Positions 1-7,370 of a stretch of 33,547 nucleotides of DNA are shown one piece after another. The notes beneath the pieces were generated by a model that was not told the DNA's origin, made no database searches, and saw only the letters and a list, made by a program, of their open reading frames with translations. The position numbers and the translations under genes were made by a program. Within the stretch, counting starts at the first letter, position 1. Each line of letters opens with the position of its first letter. This DNA is from Sulfuricurvum sp. PC08-66 (GTDB lineage: Bacteria; Campylobacterota; Campylobacteria; Campylobacterales; Sulfurimonadaceae): contig JQIT01000011.1 in the NCBI GenBank assembly GCA_000830255.1, forward strand, positions 1-33,547, read 5' to 3'.

Positions 1-606
1 AGCTTAACTTCTCAAGATTCTCGATTTTTTCAATATAGTTGTCTGATAAATTTAGCGTTGCAAGTGAGCTTAACTTCTCAAGATTCTCTATTTTTTCAAT
101 TTTGTTGCTAGATAAATCAAGTTCAGTCAGTGCATTTAGCTTTTCCAGATTCTCTATTTTTGCAATTTTATTGCCAGACAAATCGAGTACAGTCAATGAG
201 CTCAACTTCTCCAGATTCTCTATTTTTTCAATTTTGTTGCCATATAACATTAGCGTTATAAGTGAGTTCAACTTCTCAAGATTCTCTATTTTTGCAATTT
301 TGTTGGCAAATAAAATTAGCGTTGTAAGTGAGTTCAACTTCTCAAGATTCTCTATTTTTGCAATTTGGTTGGCAAATAAAATTAGCGTTGTAAGTGAGTT
401 TAACTTCTCAAGATTCTCGATTTTTTCAATTTCGTTCCCATATAAATCAAGTTCGCTCAGTGAGCTTAACTTCTCAAGATTTTCAATTTTTCTAATTTTA
501 TTCTCAGATAAATGTAGTGATTGAAGTGAACTAAGTAATTCTAAATTCTCAATTCTTACAATTTTATTATTAGCTAGATGAAGTATTGTAAGTGTTTCTA
601 AACCCT
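1..606. repeat. 66-bp tandem repeat encoding the leucine-rich repeats
   Basis: About nine units of 66 bp follow each other without spacers, each encoding one 22-residue leucine-rich repeat on the minus strand. The rightmost unit (about 541-606) is the most diverged. Neighbouring units near 302-367 and 368-433 are almost identical at the DNA level, including silent positions, which points to recent unit duplication or gene conversion rather than old, protein-level conservation. Confidence 0.9.
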
Positions 607-1513
607 GAAAATTAGGAATCTCTTCTATGCCAGCCTCCAAACTAAGCGCGATGACTTCCCCATTGTCATTTGTCTTATAAGTGTTTCTTTTTAATTCAGT
701 TTGAGCATCAATCTGTGTGAGTTCAATGCCATACTTTTTCTCCAACGAACGTATTATGCTATTCTCATTAGCCTTTTCCTTGATTGCTACAATACTTAAC
801 AATAGATACTTGTTATCAGAATCTTCTGGCATTTTATATTTGTAAGCATATTCAACAAGTACCCTAAAGTTGTTGAGTGCATTATGCGACTTGGTTCTGA
901 TGGTTGCGACTAAACTGCTGTAGCTTTTATGGTTTTCTTCAAATTTATAGTCATATTTTTTTAATAGTGCTTTGGTATTTTTATCAAGTGAGAGGTAGTT
1001 GTCTGAGTCTATCCAAAACAAAAATACAGTCATTACAGGAAATCCAATACCAAACCAGTGCTCTACCTGTTCAAACCCGTCTTGAATCATTTTGGTATTT
1101 TTACTTCTAACCCCTATAAAAAAATCCCAAATTTGCTCTTGACTTATTTTATTTCTATTCGATACAACGTAAACTATCGCAATATGGGGAACAGAAAATC
1201 TGTTGTCTTCTAATTCAGTTTTTGCGTCAATTTTAATTTCTAAAATATCAAAATAAAACTGCAATCTCTCCCATTTTGACTCCATAGATGTACCACTATT
1301 GTTAAAAGAGGCAAAGATATGAAAAGGGTCAATGGAACGCTCGGTTAGATTTTTGCTCCATTTAAAAAGCTTGTGAAATTTTTCTTCGTCATTGACGATA
1401 CATTTTTCATAAAAAAGCTCACCAACACCTTTACCACTTTCGTTGTTTTTGTTCTCTTCGTAGAATAATTCTAATTTTTTGGATAATTCTTCATGAAGTT
1501 CATACCAATGCAT
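1..1513 (-). CDS. Leucine-rich-repeat protein, C-terminus beyond the left edge
   Basis: The minus strand reads open from an ATG at 1513 to the window edge, about 504 codons. The first ~290 residues form a mostly soluble domain that I do not recognise; it begins MHWYELHEELSKKL and has no signal peptide. From about residue 300 (positions 1-610) come nine 22-residue leucine-rich repeats of the form LxxLxLxxNxIxKIENLEKLxS, the ninth cut by the edge. This is the SDS22/internalin-like spacing. Repeats of this kind normally build a curved protein-binding surface, so a role in protein recognition is likely but the partner is unknown. The start is supported by CTAAGG about 10 bases upstream, and a TATACT box (1543-1548) could be its -10. 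The gene is AT-rich compared with the operons to the right. A plus-strand reading frame over 39-524 is only the mirror image of these repeats. Confidence 0.85.
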   Translation of the reverse strand, partial: MHWYELHEELSKKLELFYEENKNNESGKGVGELFYEKCIVNDEEKFHKLFKWSKNLTERSIDPFHIFASFNNSGTSMESKWERLQFYFDILEIKIDAKTELEDNRFSVPHIAIVYVVSNRNKISQEQIWDFFIGVRSKNTKMIQDGFEQVEHWFGIGFPVMTVFLFWIDSDNYLSLDKNTKALLKKYDYKFEENHKSYSSLVATIRTKSHNALNNFRVLVEYAYKYKMPEDSDNKYLLLSIVAIKEKANENSIIRSLEKKYGIELTQIDAQTELKRNTYKTNDNGEVIALSLEAGIEEIPNFQGLETLTILHLANNKIVRIENLELLSSLQSLHLSENKIRKIENLEKLSSLSELDLYGNEIEKIENLEKLNSLTTLILFANQIAKIENLEKLNSLTTLILFANKIAKIENLEKLNSLITLMLYGNKIEKIENLEKLSSLTVLDLSGNKIAKIENLEKLNALTELDLSSNKIEKIENLEKLSSLATLNLSDNYIEKIENLEKLS

Positions 1514-1567
1514 TCCAAGACCTTAGGTTAAGTATTTGTTGTAGTATAGATTTGCAATGATTAAAGT

Positions 1568-1714
1568 ATGAGTAAAACTATTTTTTTAGCAGCTTGTTTG
1601 TTTTTGAGTTTATGTAACGCCTGCAAAGCCCCCCCTAACATCGAGAGGATATGGAGTTTTGGACTTCGTCGAGAGCCTCAAGACGTTATTGTAATTCAAT
1701 CGTATATTGAGTGA
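1568..1714 (+). CDS. Possible 48-residue secreted or lipoprotein-like peptide
   Basis: A short open frame starts at ATG 1568 and stops at TGA 1712-1714. The peptide begins MSKTIFLAACLFLSLCNACK, which has a basic start, a hydrophobic core and Cys residues placed like a lipobox (LSLC or CNAC). A short polar tail (APPNIERIWSFGLRREPQDV) follows. There is no strong Shine-Dalgarno sequence (ATTAAAG sits very close to the ATG), and I do not recognise a family. It is divergent from the leucine-rich-repeat gene by 54 bases and convergent with the receptor gene. The export-like N-terminus is the only argument that it is real. Confidence 0.35.
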   Translation: MSKTIFLAACLFLSLCNACKAPPNIERIWSFGLRREPQDVIVIQSYIE

Positions 1715-1723
1715 AGCTTCTTT

Positions 1724-3739
1724 TCAAAACCACACTGTATAGTGAAACGCGGGTAAAAAGCCCATCTGATAGTAGTACCCCTCCTCTTCATAGGTGTCGC
1801 TGTATTTGATAGCGCTTACGTTTTTGCGTACCAACGTCGTGAGATTCATCAGCTCCAAACTCCACTCTTCGCGTAGCGTGTCGCTATGGTTGCGCTTGAA
1901 GCTCACCTTCATATCCAAGTCAAACGTACGAGGCAGACTCATACTCCATGGCGTGCCATACGTCGCGGCATTGTAGGTCGTGCCGTTATAGGTGGTGCTG
2001 GTATAGCCTGTCACAGGGGTGTAGGGCTTACCATCGGAATATTTGAACAATCCTCCCACACTCCATCCGCTATCACCCCATCGATAAATGGAGCTCAGTT
2101 GCAACGTATGCGGAATCTCCCCATAAAAGCGGTACCACGTGCTGTCGTTGCCATAGATTTGGCGTTTGGCTTGCACAAAGGTATAGGCACCCACGAGTTG
2201 CCAATCGCCTATCTCTTTGGTGTAGGTGACATCGACACCGTACGCTTCGCCTCGACCGACATTGCAATAGCTTCCATTGCCATCCTCGATGACCAAGGTA
2301 TCGAAGGTTTTGTAATACGGCTCGATACTCAAATCAGAGTTGTCCGCAAAAACCGTCCGTAGGTTCATGGCATAGTGGTTGGAGTTCTCATAGGTGCCTA
2401 TGTCAGGATTGCCAAACTGGTCGATGACGGTGGTGATAGAAGGCAGTTGCGAATATTGCCCCACTGCCAAAGAGAGCGACACATCAGGCGTGATATCCCA
2501 CACCACAGCACCACGTGGGTTTGCCACTACGCCGAAGGATTGGAACAGCGTATTCCATGCACGCACCCCATAGCGCACTCGAAGCGTGTCGGTTAGACTC
2601 CAAATATCTTGGAGGTAGAGCACATGGGCTTGGGCGAGGTAGGTATCATCGATAGTGATAATCTCAGCGCCACTGACTATAAAACCTCCCACGCCGTCGC
2701 TAGCAGGTGGTCGTGTGATATTGGCATCGACGGCAGATTGGTTGAGCATGAGATGAAACCCTAGCGTGCTTGTATGCCCACTCCAATCGACAATCGAATC
2801 GTGCTGCAATGCGCTCTCGGTAGTGCTGCTCGTGACGTAGTAGCCGTTGTCAAAGAGCTGTGTTTGCGACTGCTCGCGAAGCTGATAGAGCAAGGTGTTC
2901 GCCGTGTAGTTTTGCCCCTCATATTTCCATCGAATCCCTGCGGTCGTAAAGCCCATCGATTGCTCGATTTTGCCCTTGGCTAGTGGGTCTGTAAGTGAGG
3001 CATTATTGTCATGGAGTTTCAAATCATCTTGACTGCTAATAAGCTCAAAAGAGAGTTGGTGCGCCCCAAAATCGGCGCTCAAAATCGTATTGAGGTCCCA
3101 AAACTGCGGAAAGAGCGTAAAGGTCAGCGTCTCTTCATCGTCCAGATAGGTCATGATAGAGGGCGCAAAAAGGTCAAAATAACTGCGTCTAGCTCCGATA
3201 AAAAGAGAGATAGTATCGGTAATGCGAATATCACCACTCATGTCTGCATCGTAGAGTCCGATGTGAATTTTGACTGCATTGTCCCCTGTGGGATAGCGAG
3301 GCGTGATATCGACCACCGCACCCATGCCGTAGTAACTCACGTCAAACGCCCCCAAAAAGGCATCGATTTGTTGCGTCGCCTCAGGGGAGATGACCGAATG
3401 AAGCCCACCAAGGTGAAAGACATACCCCAACGGCAAGTGATTGAGTTCGAAACGTGTCTCACGTGGCTTGGAGCCATGAATAATCATCTCACCGTTATCA
3501 TTGTCGGTGCTTGTCACCCCTGCGAAGGTCTTGATCGCTTTGAGGGGGTCGCCATTGGTACCGGGGATTTCGAGTGCATCATCGACCGAGAGACGTTTTT
3601 GCATCGGGGCTAGATTCATATAATCCCCCTGCTCGATATAGCCACTCTCCTTGACCTCGATGGCATCTAGCATCTCTACCTCTTCACCTGCAAGGCAACT
3701 CAAAAGCAAAACTATCGACCCCAAATATTTACCGCGCAT
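1724..3739 (-). CDS. TonB-dependent-receptor-like outer-membrane protein
   Basis: This 671-residue protein has an N-terminal signal segment (residues 1-18, VLLLSCLAG) followed by a TonB-box-like stretch, EVEMLDAIEVKES. A plug-domain-like region lies at about residues 45-160 (IPGTNGDPLKAIKTFAGV, then MIIHGSKPRETRFELNHLPL and GAVVDITPRYP). The remainder is rich in alternating hydrophobic/aromatic strands and ends in a C-terminal Phe (YTVWF), as beta-barrel outer-membrane proteins do. The family takes up siderophores, vitamins, metals or glycans using TonB energy; the substrate here cannot be read from sequence. A Cys at residue 15 resembles a lipobox, but lipidation would be unusual for this family. 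It is the last gene of a three-gene operon, and its start overlaps the upstream regulator gene by 11 bases. Confidence 0.82.
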   Translation of the reverse strand: MRGKYLGSIVLLLSCLAGEEVEMLDAIEVKESGYIEQGDYMNLAPMQKRLSVDDALEIPGTNGDPLKAIKTFAGVTSTDNDNGEMIIHGSKPRETRFELNHLPLGYVFHLGGLHSVISPEATQQIDAFLGAFDVSYYGMGAVVDITPRYPTGDNAVKIHIGLYDADMSGDIRITDTISLFIGARRSYFDLFAPSIMTYLDDEETLTFTLFPQFWDLNTILSADFGAHQLSFELISSQDDLKLHDNNASLTDPLAKGKIEQSMGFTTAGIRWKYEGQNYTANTLLYQLREQSQTQLFDNGYYVTSSTTESALQHDSIVDWSGHTSTLGFHLMLNQSAVDANITRPPASDGVGGFIVSGAEIITIDDTYLAQAHVLYLQDIWSLTDTLRVRYGVRAWNTLFQSFGVVANPRGAVVWDITPDVSLSLAVGQYSQLPSITTVIDQFGNPDIGTYENSNHYAMNLRTVFADNSDLSIEPYYKTFDTLVIEDGNGSYCNVGRGEAYGVDVTYTKEIGDWQLVGAYTFVQAKRQIYGNDSTWYRFYGEIPHTLQLSSIYRWGDSGWSVGGLFKYSDGKPYTPVTGYTSTTYNGTTYNAATYGTPWSMSLPRTFDLDMKVSFKRNHSDTLREEWSLELMNLTTLVRKNVSAIKYSDTYEEEGYYYQMGFLPAFHYTVWF

Positions 3740-4007
3740 CCAAAAACTCCTTCAGTGCATTGATATAGTCCAAAAACGCTTGCATCCCTAGAGGGCTTAT
3801 TTTGTAAACCGTCTTGGGTTTTTTGTCCTCAAAAAATTTAATCTCCTCGATGTAGTGCGCCTCCAAAAGCTTCTTGATATGACTTGCCAAATTGCCATCG
3901 GTCAGCTCGAAACGCTCTTTGAGCATCTTGAAACTCGCCATATCCTCCTTCGCCAAGAGAGAGATAATCTGCGTCCTTACAGGCTGATGCAAAATCGAAT
4001 CAAACAC
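3729..4007 (-). CDS. Winged-helix transcriptional regulator
   Basis: A 92-residue protein of the compact winged-helix type (PF13601-like, related to ArsR/MarR folds). It begins with a helix typical of these proteins (HQPVRTQIISLLAKE). A recognition region follows (FKMLKERFELTDGNLASHIKKL), then a wing carrying a basic hairpin (FFEDKKPKTVYKISPLG) and a C-terminal helix. No metal-binding Cys cluster or ligand domain is visible. The start is GTG at 4007, preceded by GGAAG and overlapping the membrane-protein stop by 8 bases, so the two are probably translationally coupled. In this family the regulator usually controls its own operon, and the palindrome at 4626-4639 is the obvious candidate operator (inference). 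Confidence 0.85.
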   Translation of the reverse strand: MFDSILHQPVRTQIISLLAKEDMASFKMLKERFELTDGNLASHIKKLLEAHYIEEIKFFEDKKPKTVYKISPLGMQAFLDYINALKEFLDAR

Positions 4008-4608
4008 GCGCTTCTTCCCTAGGCATATAAAACCCCATCGCGATGGTGCTACCGCTCAAAAAGAGCAATGCCGTATATTTGCCAAACGTGTACGCCGTCA
4101 TGCCATCGACGAAAAGCGTCGCGATGAGCACTCCAAAAGCCGCCGCTATCGAGACCAGCCCTATCGCTTTTGCCTTGCTATCAAAGAAAAATCCAATCAA
4201 AAAATTGGTCAATCCCACCGTGAAAATCCACATGGGATATATCAATTCGATGTGTTCATACTTCGTGGCATACACCGTCACCAAGAGCGAAAAAATCGAA
4301 CCCAAAATCCAAAACGTCGTAATAAAACGCTGTGTAGGCGTAGCGGTAATCTCATGGCGTTTGTTGGTACGACGAAAGGTGAGCACCTCAAAACCTATCC
4401 CAATACCCAGAAAAACGACCAAAAATAGCCCCATCGCCCCTAGCCCAAAATGCTGTAAGACCATAGGCGGAAATAGAATCAATACCACCGAAAGCACGCC
4501 CCACACCATCAGTGAACTGCGTTTGTAGGGTCGATAGTGGCTTTTGCCTACGACTACTTGTTTGATAAGATTGATTTGCGACTGCACCTCTGCGGATTGC
4601 TCACTCAT
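4000..4608 (-). CDS. Six-helix integral membrane protein, unknown function
   Basis: This 202-residue protein has a ~30-residue hydrophilic start. Six hydrophobic segments follow at about residues 32-51, 55-76, 93-113, 123-142, 148-167 and 174-195, with short loops such as TFRRTNKRHE. I do not recognise a catalytic or transport signature. Membrane proteins of this size are often encoded directly upstream of small winged-helix regulators, and here the two overlap by 8 bases and are followed by the receptor-like gene. A role in sensing or modulating the envelope is possible but not shown. It is the first gene of the operon, with AAGGAAG about 10 bases before the ATG and a strong promoter upstream. 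Confidence 0.75.
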   Translation of the reverse strand: MSEQSAEVQSQINLIKQVVVGKSHYRPYKRSSLMVWGVLSVVLILFPPMVLQHFGLGAMGLFLVVFLGIGIGFEVLTFRRTNKRHEITATPTQRFITTFWILGSIFSLLVTVYATKYEHIELIYPMWIFTVGLTNFLIGFFFDSKAKAIGLVSIAAAFGVLIATLFVDGMTAYTFGKYTALLFLSGSTIAMGFYMPREEARV

Positions 4609-4625
4609 ATATTTGACTTCCTTTT

Positions 4626-4639
4626 ACAAAGAACTTTGT
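4626..4639. promoter_or_regulatory. Palindromic candidate operator
   Basis: ACAAAG-AA-CTTTGT has perfect 6-base arms and lies at about +1 to +14 relative to the promoter just upstream. A further CTTTG half-site overlaps it. Its place between the start of transcription and the ribosome binding site suits a repressor, most simply the winged-helix protein of the same operon. That assignment is inference. Confidence 0.5.
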
Positions 4640-4646
4640 GATGCAA

Positions 4647-4675
4647 AGTATATTAGAGCTTCGGGCGAATGTCAA
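4647..4675 (-). promoter_or_regulatory. Near-consensus sigma-70 promoter of the membrane/regulator/receptor operon
   Basis: Read on the minus strand, TTGACA (plus 4670-4675) is followed by exactly 17 bases and then TATACT (plus 4647-4652). It lies 38 bases upstream of the ATG of the membrane-protein gene. A full-consensus -35 box is unusual for Campylobacterota promoters, which generally show only a -10 element. Confidence 0.75.
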
Positions 4676-4876
4676 GGGGGAAGCAGTGACTACAATTGAA
4701 ATACGTCACTATAGACGAATTCATTTGTCTTGTCATTAACCTAGGCGAAGAGGGCATATATGCTTTTGATAAGCACTTAAAATTTGTATATATTTATTTT
4801 GTTTTCGTTACACTCCAATCAACAGTTATGTGAATATGTCGAGTTCAAGAATTAAATATAAATACTAAGGTTACAA
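4676..4876. other. AT-rich intergenic stretch before the AlbA_2 gene
   Basis: Moving rightward the composition falls from mid-GC to strongly AT-rich, marking the left border of the AT-rich AlbA_2 gene. It holds a 46-codon frame starting at TTG 4696 and ending at TGA 4831-4833, with no recognisable product or ribosome binding site; it may be decayed coding sequence. ATAAAT runs and CTAAGG just before 4877 serve the downstream gene. No insertion-sequence ends or attachment repeats are visible. Confidence 0.4.
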
Positions 4877-6397
4877 ATGGTTGATGTGTTGGTTTTGACG
4901 GAAAAAGTAAAAAATACTATTGTGCTTGGCGAAAGTCATTTCAGAGAATTTAAGTCAGCTTTTGAAGGTAGACCGGATAATAAAAAACCTCGCTTGGTGA
5001 AATCCATTTGTTCGGACATTGGAGAAGCTCTTGTTGCATTTGCAAACGCAGATGGTGGTGAAATTTTAATTGGCGTTGAGGACAATGGAACAATTACAGG
5101 AATTCCTCATGATGATACTGATATACAAACAATGTTAAATGCAATCAATACACATGTTTATCAAAAGCAACAGCTACCGATTGTAAGTGCAAACAAAATA
5201 ACCTTGGATGACAAAGTCATACTATATTTTTCAGTCAACAAGGGCTCTACTATGATTTATCAACTACCTGATGGAAGATGCGTCAGAAGAAAAGATAAAT
5301 CAACAATGCCAGCAGAAATAAACCAAATACAATTTGAAAGACAAGAAGTAAAATCGAGAGAATATGATAGACATTTCGTTGATGGAGTAACAGTCTCAGA
5401 TTTAGATTTACCATTGCTACAGAGTATCGCTGACAAATATATTAAGGGGCTAAGTATTGAAAGATATTTGCAACAAGTTGGACTAGCTGAATACGGAATT
5501 GCTGGGCTTAGACTTAAAATGGCAGCAGTATTGCTTTTCGCATCTGACATTGATAAATGGCATCCTAGAAGCCAAGTACGATTTCTTAAAATAAATGGCA
5601 ACACTCTTGAAGCGGGAGAAAAATATAATGTTATAAGTGATGATAGCGTTAAAGGGAATATTTTTGAGCTTATTATGAAGGCTTGGGAAAATTTACGATC
5701 TTATCTTGCATATAAAACTGAATTTGGATCAAATTCAAGATTTGAACAAAAATATATTTATCCTGAAGATGCTGTAAGGGAAACTATCCTCAATGCAATT
5801 GCACACAGAGACTACAGTATTATGAATGGGATTGAAATATATATTTTTGATGACAGAATGGAAATCAAAAGTCCAGGGGCATTATTGTCAACTCTAACAA
5901 TTAAGAATTTATATGAGCTAGAAGGGTCACACGAATCGAGAAATTCTCTCATTGCAAAAGTGCTTAGAGAGAATCAATTGATGCGAGAACTTGGCGAGGG
6001 AATGAAAAGAATTTTTGGGCTAATGGAAGAGCAAGAACTTACTAAACCAGAATTATACTCAAATGGGTCATGGTTTAAAGTTACGCTTTTAAACAAGACA
6101 GTTTTTAATCAAAAAGAAATCGAATGGCTAAATAATTTTGAACAATTTAATTTAACAAAGCTTCAAAAACAAGTTGTACTTCTTGGGCTTGGAAATAGGG
6201 ATATTGCACCTAATGATATATTTAGAGCTTTGAATATTTCAAATACAGAGACCGAAAAATTTACTCAAGAGGTCACAGTATTGCGTAAAGCAGGAATCCT
6301 TACAGAAATAATGACTTCAAACCAAGCTTTCCATATGGCTAAAAAAATAAAAAAAGACAAAAAAGATATTGCTAGATATCGCATAGTTTTGCCTTAG
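4877..6397 (+). CDS. AlbA_2 (Schlafen-type) domain protein with C-terminal RecG-like ATPase/HTH region
   Basis: 506 residues. Residues ~19-130 form an AlbA_2/Schlafen-type domain: ESHFREFKSAFEG, then ALVAFANADGGEILIGVEDNG. Residues ~295-390 match the HATPase_c_4-type region that follows AlbA_2 in the COG2865 family (DAVRETILNAIAHRDYS, ELGEGMKRIFGLMEE). The last ~100 residues look like a winged-helix end. Proteins of this architecture are annotated as putative transcriptional regulators or 'divergent AAA-4' proteins, and many are found near mobile and defence genes. The biochemical role is not established. The gene is conspicuously AT-rich, stands alone and is flanked by AT-rich spacers, all suggesting horizontal acquisition. 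The start has CTAAGG about 9 bases upstream. Confidence 0.85.
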   Translation: MVDVLVLTEKVKNTIVLGESHFREFKSAFEGRPDNKKPRLVKSICSDIGEALVAFANADGGEILIGVEDNGTITGIPHDDTDIQTMLNAINTHVYQKQQLPIVSANKITLDDKVILYFSVNKGSTMIYQLPDGRCVRRKDKSTMPAEINQIQFERQEVKSREYDRHFVDGVTVSDLDLPLLQSIADKYIKGLSIERYLQQVGLAEYGIAGLRLKMAAVLLFASDIDKWHPRSQVRFLKINGNTLEAGEKYNVISDDSVKGNIFELIMKAWENLRSYLAYKTEFGSNSRFEQKYIYPEDAVRETILNAIAHRDYSIMNGIEIYIFDDRMEIKSPGALLSTLTIKNLYELEGSHESRNSLIAKVLRENQLMRELGEGMKRIFGLMEEQELTKPELYSNGSWFKVTLLNKTVFNQKEIEWLNNFEQFNLTKLQKQVVLLGLGNRDIAPNDIFRALNISNTETEKFTQEVTVLRKAGILTEIMTSNQAFHMAKKIKKDKKDIARYRIVLP

Positions 6398-6532
6398 CAA
6401 GAAATATAATAAAACACATTATCTTTTTATTTTCTATTTGCTTTTATGTTTAGATAATTGAGAGACCATGTCAAAAAGTTAATATATTTTTACATGAATT
6501 TTTCGAACCGAATGGTCACTTTATGTCTTTTA
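6398..6532. other. AT-rich spacer between convergent genes
   Basis: These 135 bases lie between the stop of the AlbA_2 gene and the stop of the cupin gene. No credible hairpin-plus-T-run terminator or gene is visible. The AT-rich composition of the AlbA_2 gene continues to about 6530 and ends abruptly at the cupin 3' end, which suggests the right border of the acquired segment. Confidence 0.4.
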
Positions 6533-6897
6533 CTACTTCACACTCTGACTCGGGTACGACATCTCCAAAATCACCACGTCACCCTGCGCGATGAAGGGTC
6601 CATGCACCTCAAAAGGGGGACGGCTCGCGTACTCTCCAGCCTCCAGCCACACCCCAAAAGCTTTGTCGTACAATCGCCCTTTGACCACGAAAATCTCTTC
6701 GGGGTAGTCGTGACTTTTGGCACCGAAGCTTTGCGTATCGTAGCCATCTTTGAAAAGCGTCAGCCGTGTATAGTCCCCTGACACAGGGCGTGCGCCAATG
6801 TGATATACCACAAATTCCCCTGCGAAGCCTCGATAGGAGTCCACGCCGCGAAATTTTCTGGCAAAAGCGCATTCCAATACTTCATCGTTGTTTTCAT
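6533..6897 (-). CDS. Cupin-fold protein with an apparent -1 frameshift near its start
   Basis: The body (minus strand, stop at 6533) is a small cupin-like protein: GDYTRLTLFKDGYDTQSFG, YPEEIFVVKGRLYD, EAGEYASRPPFEVHGPF. It resembles single-domain ChrR-type cupins, which bind a metal or small ligand. The body frame has no ATG; its earliest candidate near this point is TTG 6877, with no ribosome binding site. The best start is ATG 6897, with AAGGAA about 9 bases upstream and a 4-base ATGA overlap with the Imm5-like gene. That ATG frame reads MKTTMKYWNALLPEN and stops after 45 residues. A -1 step at 6850-6856 joins LLPEN to FRGVDSYRGFAGEF and gives a sensible protein of about 121 residues. This may be a base deletion, a sequencing error or programmed frameshifting. 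Confidence 0.6.
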
Positions 6898-7370
6898 GGG
6901 AGTTTTCCTTGGGTTTTGAGGGTCAGTTGCTCGAAGACAAAGTCTACCATTTGGGGTGCCAAATCTTCCAAATTTTCACGGCATGTTTGGACAAAAGCGT
7001 CGCATTTCATGCCTTGCGTTTGGAGTGCTTTGCATCCGTAGATGATGGCACCTAGGCAATGGTCAGCCGCATGAGCGGTGGCGACGGCGTGGGCGGTAGC
7101 ACGCAAGAGCAAAATTTCCACAGGCGTGCTTTGGCTTCGGGCTCTCTTGTGCAGGGCACGCGCGGTTTGCATCGATGCTCCCGTTTTGCATCTGCCCTCA
7201 CTCCACGCCGAGGCTACATCCAACGCCTCCATTATCGTATCATCGGCTTGCAGTGAGAGCGCTTCGAGCAACGCCTCTACACACCCTATCGACCATAGTT
7301 GAAGTGCCCGATGATGCTCTATGCTCAATTGCCCACCTCGATGAAGTGCAATCCAGCGGCTATCTCTCAT
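6894..7370 (-). CDS. Imm5-like putative immunity protein
   Basis: A 158-residue all-helical protein. The segments EHHRALQLWSIGCVEALLE, an ALDVASAWSEGR helix and ATAHAVATAHAADHCLGAII are the pattern I know from the family called 'putative immunity protein' (Imm5, PF14423). Members are predicted to neutralise polymorphic toxins, but many are chromosomal orphans without a tested function. No toxin gene is visible nearby. The start at 7370 overlaps the PPOX-fold gene stop by ATGA, and its own stop overlaps the cupin ATG in the same way, so it is the third gene of a tightly coupled four-gene operon. That setting argues for a metabolic or stress role rather than classical immunity (inference). Confidence 0.6.
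   Translation of the reverse strand: MRDSRWIALHRGGQLSIEHHRALQLWSIGCVEALLEALSLQADDTIMEALDVASAWSEGRCKTGASMQTARALHKRARSQSTPVEILLLRATAHAVATAHAADHCLGAIIYGCKALQTQGMKCDAFVQTCRENLEDLAPQMVDFVFEQLTLKTQGKLP

Noticed and set aside
39-524. Plus-strand open frame with a repeated FSRFSIF motif
   Set aside because: It is the reverse complement of the 66-bp leucine-rich-repeat units; the minus-strand frame gives canonical LRR consensus and continues over 1.5 kb.
4696-4833. 46-codon frame from TTG in the AT-rich gap before the AlbA_2 gene
   Set aside because: No ribosome binding site, no recognisable product and a weak start codon; possibly decayed coding sequence but not supportable as a gene.
6458-6781. 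Plus-strand frame of 107 codons with a hydrophobic start
   Set aside because: It runs antisense through the cupin gene and has no ribosome binding site; the minus-strand frame makes better protein.
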